Shown here in pieces: positions 33,324 to 44,240 of a stretch of DNA of 64,000 nt. Numbering within the stretch: the first letter of the stretch is position 1; each line of letters opens with the position of its first letter. Below the pieces are notes generated by a model. That model did no database searches. It was not told the origin of the DNA and saw nothing but the letters and a program-made list of their open reading frames with translations. The stretch covers positions 19,198,832 to 19,262,831 of the forward strand of contig CM055870.1 of NCBI GenBank assembly GCA_029582165.1. The letters are read 5' to 3'. A program made the translations under genes and the position numbers. The DNA comes from Portulaca oleracea (lineage: Eukaryota; Streptophyta; Magnoliopsida; Caryophyllales; Portulacaceae).

Positions 33324-33589
33324 AAATAATCAAATACAAATAAAAGATAATTTTTTGTTACGACTTTTTTATTTTTTTTATTTGAGTTGTTGCTAGTCTT
33401 TTAGAGGAACCAATAATATTCACATATGAATTTTAAATTTTTGTGATTGTTAATTTTTTTAATAGTTTTTATTGAATTTATATAATCTTAATTTTAAATA
33501 TATTGTATTCATAAAAATTATATTATTATATTCACATAAAATTAATTTTCATAATAAACTAATCATGATAATTTTATATGTTATATCAT

Positions 33590-33930
33590 TATATATAGGA
33601 ATATTGGATTTAATATACTCCCCTTTAGTGGTATTAGACTATTATACACCAATCTTTAGCATTAATATTAGACACTAGTGTACCGACTTTTAGAGCTATT
33701 TGTCATTAATTTACTGACCTTTGGTGAGGATGAGTAAAATTGGACGCTAATATACTAGAAGGGGTGGTATACTAATGTTTAAATTTACTCATCATTGTTA
33801 AAGGTTTAACGTTAAATAGATTCAAAAGATTGGTATTGTATTGTCAAATGTTAAATTAAGATTAGTATATTGCAAAACAGTCAATACCCTCAAATGTGAA
33901 TACATAGAGTCCAAAATTCCCATATAGGAA
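33590..33930. mobile_element. Inverted-repeat element, degenerate
   Basis: The left arm (TATAGGAATATTGGA ... GAGGATGAGTAAA) pairs loosely with an inverted right arm (TTTACTCATCATTG ... TCCAAAATTCCCATATA). Words such as TATTGGAT, GTATTAGA and ACCGACTTT are shared with the ends of the Mutator-like element at 14.8 kb. Confidence 0.55.
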
Positions 33931-33997
33931 TATATATATTGAATAAATGATAGTAAGGATTGACTTTAACCATCCGAAAAATCCAGGAAAATAAATA

Positions 33998-34218
33998 TTT
34001 CCTCTATTTTTTAATCTATCTTTTATAATTTTAATTTACTTTTAATTAATAATTTCTCACATAATATTTTTATAAATAATATAATATTATACCTTTTTAT
34101 AAAGGTTTTTTATTATAAATTTAATAATATTAATTTAATAAAATAAATCATTATAAAAATTAAGATATTATCCCTTAATGTGTTTAATGTGAAAATCTAG
34201 GTGACACGAATGATGGAG
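33998..34218. mobile_element. Stowaway-like MITE
   Basis: Left TTTCCTCTATTTTTTAATC, right GATGGAGTA; degenerate ends. Confidence 0.5.
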
Positions 34219-34631
34219 TAATACAGAACCCATTGATATCTATGAAACCACTATATCTACGCTATTAAAAAAAAAAAAAAAATCTATGAAACGAATATCT
34301 CTCTTTGACGAAATAGACAAGGAAACTTTTCAGCTATCTTTTTATCCCCATTTGTCTTTCTGTCAAAAAAAACAAAACAAAAACAAGAAATTTGATAAGA
34401 ATCGTAAGAATAATGATGTCTACATGAAAACAAGCATTCCCATAGACGAAGGTGCAGGTAGCAGTCTTTGTTTTTGGGAGCTCTGACTGTTTAGCTGTGG
34501 AATTCCATGACATATTGACATCCATGCATGATATGAATATTTGGAATTCCATGCCATTAATTATGTCATTCTCAATTTGTTTGTTTCTTAAGTTGTGAGA
34601 CCATTCAACTTTTGCAAGTCCTTATTTTTTA

Positions 34632-35132
34632 CTCCCTATTACCTCGGTACCTTTTTATTTGTCAAATTAACTAATTTTTTTGTCCCTTTTTATTTGTCAA
34701 ATTAACTAATTTCTTCGTCCCTTTTTATTTGTCTAATTACCTAACTTTTACATTTCCAATAACTATAATACCTATTTTATCCCTAATAAATGCACTTTTT
34801 ACACCTTTCCAATGATATTTTCAAGGATATTTTTGTCAATGTATAAATCTTTTGCTTCATTCCCTATATTTCTTGGTTTTGTGAAAGTAGTTTTATGGAC
34901 AATTAATCAGGGACATAGATAGTACGTCCCAAATTAATTGACATTTTAACTAAATTTTAATCGTTAATTATTCATAAATTATAATGAGTTACAATATGAA
35001 ATCACTTTCATTATAATTTTTAGTAAAATATCTTTCTAATGATGGTAATTTCATATTGTAATTCATTGTGATTTGTGAGTAATTAAGAATCAAAATTTTT
35101 TCAAAGTGTCAATTAATTTGGGATGGAGGGAG
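34632..35132. mobile_element. Two adjoining Stowaway-like MITEs
   Basis: The first starts CTCCCTATTACCTCGG and contains three tandem copies of a (T)CCCTTTTTATTTGTC word at about 34,650, 34,682 and 34,718. The second (34,921-35,132) has clear inverted ends GTCCCAAATTAATTGACA and TGTCAATTAATTTGGGA followed by TGGAGGGAG and TA. Confidence 0.7.
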
Positions 35133-35594
35133 TATATTTCACACCCTAGCTAGAAAAGCCCTGTCTTAATTTTTTTTTTTTTGTTTTTTTTGTTAAGTGG
35201 GGTACGTAAAGATAAATAAAAATGAATTTAGTGGACCCTTTCATCAAATTATCTCTCTGATATATCTATGTTATAAGATAGAAGAAAAAAAAATTACGGG
35301 AGTACAACACATGAGCTACACGTGATCTATGAAATTTGATTATAGTTTCTGAAATAGGGGCTCATCAGTTCAAAAATTGTGGTCACTAATGTTGAGCGAT
35401 TGATGAATAGGTTATTTATGCATGAAGAAGGTAGGAGGAAAGCCAAAGTTACTTTTATGAAATGGAGTATTTAGATTTAAATTTTTTAATAATTGTAGCA
35501 CAATTTTTATTTGTTTCAAACAAAAAAGATGCATTAGAGAAAGTAAAAATACAAATATGCTTGGCTGCAGAAGATGTACTAGCCAAGGTAGTTT

Positions 35595-35895
35595 GGATCA
35601 TGTTCTTTTATACGGTGACATGCGATGCGACGTGCTATCACAACTCATCATATTACTCAATATTTTTTCATATTTTGTTACAATAAACCACGTTCTATCA
35701 CAATTATTATCAATATATCTCTCCATTGTTATCTTTCATTTTTTACATTTTTTCTCTTTACCTACAATATCAATCATATTTTTTATATATTTTACCATAT
35801 TATTTCACATTTTACCGCACTATCTACAATTTCAGCATATTCAGCATATCACACCAATTATGTACCATACAAACCGTATATAAAAGAATAAGGCC
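35595..35895. mobile_element. Harbinger-like MITE (GTTCTTTTATACGG family)
   Basis: Left ATGTTCTTTTATACGG; right CCGTATATAAAAGAATAAGGCC. The overlapping ORFs are AT-rich artefacts. Confidence 0.65.
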
Positions 35896-36236
35896 TGAAC
35901 TTCGGTATTTTTCAACCCATGTTCACAACAAGTCCATTAAATTACCCTGCACTAAAATTAATGGGTTAGATTTCTGACCCTTTATTGAATATATATATAT
36001 ATATACATTTTACTGAGTTTCCTGTTAATCTGACATCTTGAAAACTAAATTTGATCAAATCTTAGGAGATATTTCCTGGAGCCTGCGTATGTATTAGAGA
36101 CCAATTCGGATGTTCCTTCTAATTTTCGCTGGATTAGATTTATTTTCATTTATGTAGGACCCAATTTGAAAAGGAATAATTTGAAAAGGAATAGAATTGA
36201 CCAAATTGAAACAGAGCGTGGATCTTTGCCTTGTAA

Positions 36237-36498
36237 GGCTCGGTTCTTTCAGTTGGTGCGGGGTGGTAATGGTGCGATACGGTAGAGTTTAAAAGGGTTT
36301 AGTGAAATGTGGTGAGTTGTGGTTGGTGGAGTAGGTGATAAGAGAGTGTGACAACTCAAAAGTAAATGAGAAAAATAAGGAGAGAAAAAAGTAAAAAATA
36401 TATTAGTAATGATTATGGTGTGCTATAATGAAGTGTGGTAGAAAAGAGTAGTGCGGTCTGATATCTCCCCACGACCTATCACATAAAAGAACGAAGCC
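36237..36498. mobile_element. Harbinger-like MITE
   Basis: Left GGCTCGGTTCTTTCAG, right CATAAAAGAACGAAGCC, with TAA and TTA flanks. Confidence 0.65.
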
Positions 36499-36594
36499 TT
36501 AAGGTCATGACAAGTGCTTCGTGGGAAAATTTTCAACACACTTGATTTTTGAGAGGTTGTGTGTGTGTGTCTCACCTAAAGCAAGGCCTTCGTT

Positions 36595-36881
36595 TTGTTT
36601 TGGTGAGATTAAGTTTATTTGCGTTATTGACATTGTATCTACTCTACCACATTATTTATTGTCATTTTATCTATCTTACAGATAATATATGTTTAAAAAT
36701 ATATATTTAATAAATGATGTCACTGATATAACTTGTCGTACTCACAATACGATTATTAAAAGTAATAAATATTTTTCCATTTCTATCTACCATATCTACA
36801 CTTTATCAAACTTATTCACATTTATTCACACCAGCAACACTTTATCAATTCATCCAAACAACCACGGAAAACAACGAGGCC
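36595..36881. mobile_element. Harbinger-like MITE, variant end
   Basis: Left GGCCTTCGTTTTGTTTTGG, right CCACGGAAAACAACGAGGCC followed by TTA. Confidence 0.6.
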
Positions 36882-36959
36882 TTAAAAAAATCCTTAATAG
36901 TTACAATATGCCAAATTGGTTGTATGGTTGCTAGCTAGTTGTTTATTTGAGTTATAATT

Positions 36960-37514
36960 ATTAATAGATTAGAATGATATGACAATTTTTTTAAACTTTG
37001 GGTACGAAACTAGTCAAGATAAATATAGTCCATCAACCACACAAATTTGATTTAATGGAAAATTTTTGTTTTACTAAAGATTTAAACTTTGATAAAAAGG
37101 CTAAAAAAATGGAGGCGACTTTCACTTGACTACCACTTCTTTAATAATAATCTTACACTTGATAATGCATTTTCTTCGATACTTTAAAATTTTGAACAAC
37201 CATATATTTCGATGAATTTTCCACAATATGTAACCTCCGAGCTGGCCGTATCATGCACTCTTTTTTAAGAAGGATAACACGCATTAGTAAGTATTTTTTA
37301 TATATAAATTTTCCACCTAAATTGTCATCAAGCAAAATACTATAAAATCTCTCACAGAGAACTTGATTGGAAGTAAACACTTGTGAAATCTAAAGATAAC
37401 CCTAGCTAACTAACTTTAGCAATACGATCAACGGCTCGATTGTCTTGTCCAAGAATAAAATTCTAGGATACACAAGAAATGACATAAAATGTCATTTTAG
37501 TAACATTTGGATCT
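36960..37514. other. Non-coding interval
   Basis: AT-rich; no domain in the 75-codon minus-strand ORF. Confidence 0.4.
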
Positions 37515-39440
37515 TCATGAGAATTTTAGATAGGTGGAATCTCACTGATCTGGGATTTCGAGGATATCCCTACACCTCGAGCAATAGAATAAAGGGAAGT
37601 CATCATGTAGACGAATGATTAGACCGCTTCCTGGGTAATGAGGGATGGTGCAGCAATTGGCATAACACCCTAGTGGATGACATATGCCGGGATGGCTCTG
37701 ACCACTACCCGATCATGTTGGATACACATCCAAGAGACTGCAACCAAACCAGAAGGGTTGGAACCCCCAAATTTGAGGCGATGTGGATAGGAGAAGAAGA
37801 TTTTGATGAAGTTGTCACAAAAGATTGGAACACTACCCATGGAATGGGCGAAAATTTGTTGGAGCGCCTAAAATGTTGCGGTCTCAAATTTAATGAGCAG
37901 GGGAGGGAGAGGTTCTGGGGATTGGAGGAGAGAATAAACAAATTGCGAAGTAAGTTCCAGGCGCTCTGTACGGCTACTCCATCTGACCAGAACAAGGACG
38001 CCCTCCGTGACACAGAAGAAAGCCTGAGAAGGTTGGAACTGGCCCAGGAAAGTTTCTAGGCACAACGGGCTCATCACCAAGCGATCAAAGAGGGTGATCA
38101 AAATACGGCGTTCTTTCATGCGTGGGTCAAGCAACCAAGGAAGTAGAATACGATCAGGAACTTGATTGACCTAGATGGCACGATCCATACTTCAAAAGGT
38201 GCTATACAATAAGCGTTGATTAATTATTACCAATCACTTTTCTTGTCAGAAGATCCGGACTAGAGGGAAGTGTCATTCCCCGAGCTCCATGGAAAGGTGA
38301 ACAAGGAGATGTGGGAGTACTTGCGCGCAGAGGGATTTCTCGGTGGAAGAAATAGAGATTGCACACTTGCACTACACCAAACGGGGCCGACAAAAGCCCC
38401 AGGACCCGATGGCTTCTGTGCTTTGTTCTACCAAAAGTATTGGCATATAGTGAAGGGAGCGGTATGTGATACAATGATGAAGGTGCTGAGAGGGGAGGGC
38501 ATGCTAAGGGAGCTTAATTATACTTTGATCACACTCATCCCCAAAATTAAAAATCCCCAGGGAATGAAAGATCTATGACCTATTGCACTAAGCAACGTGG
38601 TGTACAAACTCATATCAAAAGTGATTGCGAATCGCCTCAAACCGTAGATGGACTCCCTGATAGATGAGCAACAGTCGGCGTTTGTGCCGGGGAGACTAAT
38701 CTCGGATAACACCTTGATCGCATTCGAGGTTTTTCACTACCTGAAGCGGAAAAAGAAAGGTAAGAAGGGGTGGATTGCGGTGAAAATTGATATGAGTAAG
38801 GCATATGATCGGGTGGAGTGGGGGTACCTGAAATTGATCATGAGCGAGATGGGTTTCCCAGATCGCTTGATCACTTTGAGAATGACTTGTGTGGAAACAG
38901 TTTCGTATGCTTTCTGTGTCAATGGAGAAAAGGTGGATAATGTGGTATAGAAAAGGGGATTACGCTGCATGCATCCTCACATCGCACTCTTCATTAGTTG
39001 TTGAGGGCTTGAATGCTCTAATAAATAGGGAGGTAAAACGGGGAGATGGTGTGGAGTAAAAGTATGCAGGGGAGCCCCGGCTATCATCCACCTTTTGTTT
39101 GCGGATGACATCATCTTTTTCCTAAGGGATAACAACACAAACGTACAAGCTCTCAGGGAAGTTTTGGAGGAATATGGAAAATTCTCAGGACAACGGATTA
39201 ATGCGGAGAAGTCTGAGATCTTTTTCAATGGGAACATAATGGAAAACAAAAAGGTCGAAATTTTGAACCTGCTGGGAGTGCGCGAAATGGACCCGCATAA
39301 GCACTATCTGGGACAACCACTACTGTTGGTAGGACGGTAAAAAAAGGTCATTTTCCAAGAGCTGAAAAGGAGAATTTGGAATAGGATCCAAGGATGGAAG
39401 GAGCGCCTATTATCACAGGCGGGGCGGGAGGTCTTACTTT
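37515..39440 (+). pseudogene. L1-type LINE ORF2, 5'-truncated
   Basis: The sequence begins in the endonuclease C terminus (RWNLTDLGFRGYPYT, DGSDHYPIML) and runs through the linker to [71 protein letters not shown] and LFADD-type FADDIIFF. The main open segments at 37,673, 38,270, 38,648 and 39,095 share one frame and are separated by stops rather than frame changes. Several stops fit C-to-T decay (for example TGA where Arg is expected after MKDL). The 3' third is missing; the copy is cut at a copia LTR near 39,440. It is unlike the minus-strand L1 at 24-29 kb in sequence detail. Confidence 0.9.
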
Positions 39441-40188
39441 CATTATATTCCTTCTGAATTATATTCTGTCATATTCCTTCTTAATTTGGAATAGGGAAGT
39501 ATCTTCTAAAAGCCTAAATTATATTCTCTCATATTCCTTCTGAATTGATTCAATAACCGTTGTTTCCATTATTTCAAGATATCTAATTTATGGAAGCAAA
39601 ATCAAGGATATCAAGATTATATGGAAGATTATGAAGATAACCCAAGAAAGGAAATTATCTCCTCCAAAGAGCAAGTAGCAGTTGCTGTCTCAAGGGCTCT
39701 ACTATATATTCTGCCGAAGACTTATCTTACATGTGTGGATTTCCAAGCAAGCAAATCTGAGTAGGAACTTTGTGTGAGAAAGTTCTGAGTGTAGGAAATT
39801 GTTTTAATATTCTGAGTGTAGCCACAATGGTAAGAGGTGAGTTTGTCTGTAACCAGTGAGGACACTGGTGAGGACCTCTAGGGTCAAGTAATTGAAGTGA
39901 GGAAGAAACCTCACATTGAAATCATTCTCTCCGTCTGTAACTGCCTCTTCTGTGAGGCCTCAAGTACAGAAGACGCCTACAAGGTCTTCTGTCCCAGTAA
40001 GCTATTTGAGGACCTCACGGTCTTCACCTAAGCTGAGTTGTAGCCTCCTCTATTCTAAGCGGCGCACTTCTGTTTAAATAATAAAGAAGTATCTTTCATT
40101 TTATAAAAGTGTTATTAACCTTGTTATGTTGTTAAAAAGTTCAGAATTTTCTATATAACCCTATTCACCCCCCTCTAGGGTTATTTCA
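39441..40188 (+). mobile_element. Solo copia LTR (family shared with 12.6-13.3 kb)
   Basis: It ends CTATTCACCCCCCTCTAGGG then TTATTTCA, as the 12.6-kb copy does, and shares AATAAAGAAGTAT, GTGAGGCCT, TTCTGAGTGTAG and GTTATTAA-type words in the same order. No PBS follows. The left end is not precise. It separates a LINE RT from an unrelated LINE ORF1 scrap; no target duplication is evident. Confidence 0.65.
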
Positions 40189-40600
40189 AGAGTGTTCCCA
40201 GAAGAAATACCTATGTGAATGAGCAAGATCTGGTTGTGAAACAAAAGATAGCGAATGATTAGAAACCGGTACAGTGAGATGTCATTATCAAATGTTTTGG
40301 CATGAGGAGAAAGAATGCAAAAATAAAGATCCCCTTACAGCTCCTCCCCCACCTTCTTCCCCATAGAAGGCTAAGAAACAATGGCAAACCAAGAAGTGAC
40401 AACCACTTATACGGGAGGTCAATGAGAATGGTATTCCTGATGTATGCATGTATCAAGGTGTAACCATTCTAATGTTGTTGTTCACACCACCTCTATTTCA
40501 AATAGGTTCCAAGCTCTTGACGAAGATGATGATCATAGCCAAAATGCTAAGAGTGAGGGTGAAATTCTTGGCTTAAAGTCAAATACCAAACCCATAAATG
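40189..40600 (+). pseudogene. LINE ORF1 zinc-knuckle fragment
   Basis: In broken frames the segment reads NTYVNEQDLVVKQKIAND, then a knuckle-like CHYQ-x-FGHEEKECKNK and later SNRFQALDEDDD, all typical of the second half of plant LINE ORF1. One zinc ligand appears changed and stops are present. It lies downstream of an RT in the same orientation, an order that cannot come from a single intact LINE. Confidence 0.6.
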
Positions 40601-42044
40601 AAGACTTTTATATGGAATGTTACAGATATGCAAGTATTCTTGAGACCTATCCATGTGGGTATAGTCTGTCTCTTGTAACAAAAGTAAAGAAAGAAAAAGA
40701 AAGTTACTCGCCACTGGCGTCTTTTAATGCGAAAGATGTCAATAATTCAACTTACACCATTCTGGAGGCATGCATTCTTCTCGTGTGGGGGGAGTTCTTA
40801 ATTGTTGTTACTCCTATATATAGATCCACGCTCAGTACATCCATTGCTAATTTGTACATGATAAATTGGATTGCAAGGAGTATTTCCTGACTTTTGTCTG
40901 CAATTAACAAGGATTACCAGCAAGATGATTTATTGGAGGGGCTAAAACTATAGACACAGGATTTTTGTCTAGTTTTGAGTCATCTTTATACAAGGATATT
41001 TACAAGGATATTTACAAGTCATAGAAATGAATTCCAAGACATTCAACATTGAATGCAACCATAATTCAAAATAAGCTACAACCTCATCAGCAAATGGATC
41101 GATAAAGTCCAATTGCAGTTATATGTAGGATTAAACAGATACATAGCAAAACGCATCAAGAGGTTTATCTCCATATTTTTATTTATTATCCATATGTATT
41201 TTTCAAAGTTCACGCATGGTAAGGAAAATATTATTTGACTAATTTAACATATTAAAAAAACACCAATATTGTCATGGGAGGTGAGTGTTTGCAATGTGGA
41301 AGCTCTCGAATATAGCATATATAGATAACTCGAGATTCAACTTTCCACGTTTCCATTTCAATTTGAATTCTAGTAAATTTTTAATATTTAAAATTCATTT
41401 TATATGTTTAGGAAAATATTATTTGACTAATTTTACATATTCAAACACTCTTAGATATTTAACTTCATACACTGATAGAGGAGCTAATTGCTATTGTATT
41501 TAATTAAGATTTTAAAAAACTAAGACTAATTCACCATGACGAGATCTTCAATTTTTACCATTATTCACTAATGATAATTGAGGCGACATTTAGAGTGTTA
41601 AAAAGCACTTGGAATGTATTGAAAGATACGATACGTCAAGTGCCTAAGCTATGACAAATTCATATAATTATAGTGAGTTGTACATTATTGAACTTCATTA
41701 GAATGTATCAAAATGGGATACCAATTTTAGAAAGAGTACTAGGTGATATTGTAACTATTCCCAACATCACAATATATGATATCGATACATGTAACAGAGA
41801 ACCAATGAATCGATTTAATGTTCGAGCGTAAAATTGATCGCTTAATGGACGAAGTTAAATATTTGTCAACGATGAGCAAAACTTACCAAAAGTTGTGTAT
41901 CGATCAATACTTACTTTTTCTAAAAAAGTGTTGCTTTATTCAAAAGTAACCTTCTTACTAATACTTACCAAAACTTATCTTTATTTACCAAAAGTTATCA
42001 AAGCTTAATTTTTATATATCATATCATGCATTTATCAACAAATT
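40601..42044. other. Non-coding interval with a short direct repeat
   Basis: No gene is recognised. The phrase GGAAAATATTATTTGACTAA occurs at about 41,221 and 41,411, 190 bp apart. Confidence 0.4.
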
Positions 42045-42047
42045 TTA

Positions 42048-42325
42048 GGCCCCGTTCTTATATCCGCTAGGTTGCGGTGCGTTATCACATCACATCGCAC
42101 CGCACTCTTTAATTTTCCACCACAATTCACCACACCGGCCACTCCACACCACAATCATTACCAATATATCTTTTCATTTTTCCCTCTCCTCATTTTTCTT
42201 CTCTACTATTCATATTTTCTATCTTAATCACAAGTTTCACCACAACTCACCACACTTTTCCAAATTTCACTGCACCACACCGCACCATTATCACACCACA
42301 ACCAACCGTATAAAAGAACGGGGTC
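42048..42325. mobile_element. PIF/Harbinger MITE, 278 bp, TTA duplication
   Basis: TTA (42,045-42,047 and 42,326-42,328) brackets GGCCCCGTTCTTATATCC and, inverted, GACCCCGTTCTTTTATACGG. This is the best-preserved member of the family. No ORF. Confidence 0.85.
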
Positions 42326-42587
42326 TTAGACGTCTCCATGTAAAAGTTTAACACATTATATAATACCAAAAATAATATATATATAATATGTATCAAATGT
42401 ATATTATATGTAAAACTATATGATCTTTTTGTGTTATCTCAATTTTATAGAATAATTATAAAAATTAATAATAATTGCACCTTTGCATCTATAACTTTTT
42501 TGATTTTTTTTTTATATATTAACTATATTAAACATTAATACAACGATTTACAAAGACATCAAAACGAACATAATTTGCAGTAATTAA

Positions 42588-42852
42588 CACTATGCTTGGG
42601 AGGAGGGTAAGGGGTAGGGGGGAGGGGGGTTAGGAGGGTTGTGGAGGGTACTTACTCATCCTTAGCCCTACTTGGGAAGATAGTGAGAGAGGGTAAGGGA
42701 GAGTAAGAGGGAGTGAGGTTTACCCCCTTTACTCCTCTTAATCCTAATTTTTTTAACACCCCAATTTGGGGTATAAAGAGGTGTTTAATTAAATTATAAC
42801 ATACATACAATAAAAAATAACCATATTGTCCTTAACCCTAATTGAATCATAA

Positions 42853-42919
<67 letters not shown>

Positions 42920-42964
42920 TAGCTCCCTCCCTCCCTCCCTCACTCACTCCCTCACCCCCTCTCA

Positions 42965-42996
<32 letters not shown>

Positions 42997-43311
42997 TCTC
43001 GATAGAGGGGGAGAGAGAGAGAGAGAGAGAGAAGAGGGAAGGGGTAGAGAGACACAGACAGAGAGAGGGAGAGAGGGGGTGGAAGATTAGAAAGAGAATG
43101 AGTATTAGAGGAAATGTATGAGTATTATATTGAATTACATATAATATGAAAGAGTAAATATGTCCATTAATATTTTACTTTTATGAACTCTCCAAATTGT
43201 TCTCCTAAGCAGGGGTAAGTAGTTTATCCTTATGAACCCTCTCATACCCTCACCCTCCTTTACTCCTATGAACATGTACCCTCCATTTTAACTCTCCTCC
43301 CAAGCAGAGCG
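42588..43311. mobile_element. Harbinger-like MITE carrying CT/GA arrays
   Basis: TAA (42,585-42,587 and 43,312-43,314) brackets CACTATGCTTGGGAGGAG and, inverted, CGCTCTGCTTGGGAGGAG. The inner arms are rich in GGGTAAGG / CCTTAC words. The centre holds long CT then GA repeats. Confidence 0.75.
42863..43080. repeat. (CT)n followed by (GA)n
   Basis: Long TC arrays (42,863-42,917 and 42,960-43,000) are followed by GA arrays (43,009-43,075). Together they form an inverted pair able to fold into a long hairpin. Confidence 0.9.
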
Positions 43312-43744
43312 TAAAACTTACATCATTCAACTTGCACTAACCTGTTGCACTAATTTGCCCCAATCTATAAATTGCACTTTTCCAAAGCCTTAAAATGCAC
43401 GATGTTTTTATACATGCATCTATGGCTAGCTCGTGTGTGTAAGCTCATCTTCATTTGTAGAACAAATTGTTTTATGAACACTTTGCAAATCAATTTGTGA
43501 TTATCAACAACCATAACCACCTTTCAAGAAAATAGATCATTTTCCCAATTAATTTATGAGCATGTTTTTGTTTTAATTTTGTAAGTATTTGAAAATTTAC
43601 TTTTGAGAATCTGGCATAATTTTTCAAAATAATTAATAATTTTATTAATAAATAGTTTACAAAGTTAATCTATAAAACAATTCCAAAATGCTCATAAAAT
43701 TAAAATAGAAAATATTCCTAAACTAATTTTGAAAATACACAATA

Positions 43745-43965
43745 CTCCCTTTGTTCTTTTTTGTCTGTCATTTACGGTTTTCAGTGATAATCTTTAATCA
43801 ATAATTTCGAATATAAATGTTTTATAAAAAAATATAATATTATACTTTTCCGATAGTATATTTTATTCTGTAATTTGGTATGATAAATCATTATACAAAT
43901 TAAAATATTAACAATTAAAGTTTATAAAAATTTTAAAGATGTCAAATAAATAAAAATGGAGGTAG
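43745..43965. mobile_element. Stowaway MITE, 221 bp
   Basis: CTCCCTTTGTTC and inverted AATGGAGGTAG ends, each next to TA. It ends about 280 bp upstream of the WRKY start codon. Confidence 0.8.
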
Positions 43966-44007
43966 TAATTCAAAAAATAGTTGAAAACATGTGTCCCATC
44001 CTTTTCT

Positions 44008-44013
44008 TTGACT
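44008..44013 (+). promoter_or_regulatory. W-box-like element upstream of WRKY
   Basis: TTGACT matches the core of the W-box bound by WRKY proteins and lies about 230 bp before the start codon. A single short motif is weak evidence; autoregulation is only possible. Confidence 0.3.
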
Positions 44014-44158
44014 TGTGCTGAGATCATGATACTTATGCTGAAAATATAGCCGGCCCCACCAAAGCATTGTTCCCATAAGCCGATCCAGCCGCCATCAACT
44101 TTTATTTATTTATGTAATTATTTTATTTTATTTTATTTATTTATTTATTTATTATAAC

Positions 44159-44176
44159 ATGCATCTTGATTCTTGA
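44159..44176 (+). other. Possible 5-codon upstream ORF
   Basis: ATG CAT CTT GAT TCT TGA lies 64 bp before the WRKY start. It could affect translation if it is in the mRNA; the transcription start is unknown. Confidence 0.3.
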
Positions 44177-44240
44177 AGTTCAACCCTACACTACTCCCAC
44201 CAAACCCTTCTCTGTCTGTTTCTCTTTGTGTTTCTCTGGA

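Larger units (their letters stand above)
30011..33328 (-). mobile_element. Young copia element lacking protease and integrase
   Basis: LTRs of 241 bp lie at 30,016-30,256 and 33,083-33,323 and differ at about five positions. A perfect 5-bp duplication AAATA is at 30,011-30,015 and 33,324-33,328. A modified PBS (TGGTATAAGAGC on the minus strand) and a G-rich PPT are both in place. The interior runs gag, then directly the linker before RT, then RT and RNase H. Protease and integrase are absent, and RT has a gap. The high LTR identity indicates a recent insertion, presumably mobilised by a related intact element. Confidence 0.94.

Noticed and set aside
35557..35977. Three overlapping AT-rich ORFs of 83-108 codons
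   Set aside because: They overlap in different frames within a MITE and have no domain.
36960..37380. Minus-strand 75-codon ORF
   Set aside because: No domain and no supporting context.
44166..44240. Earlier start for the WRKY protein
   Set aside because: The frame extends upstream only through a TTG; the first ATG in frame is 44,241.
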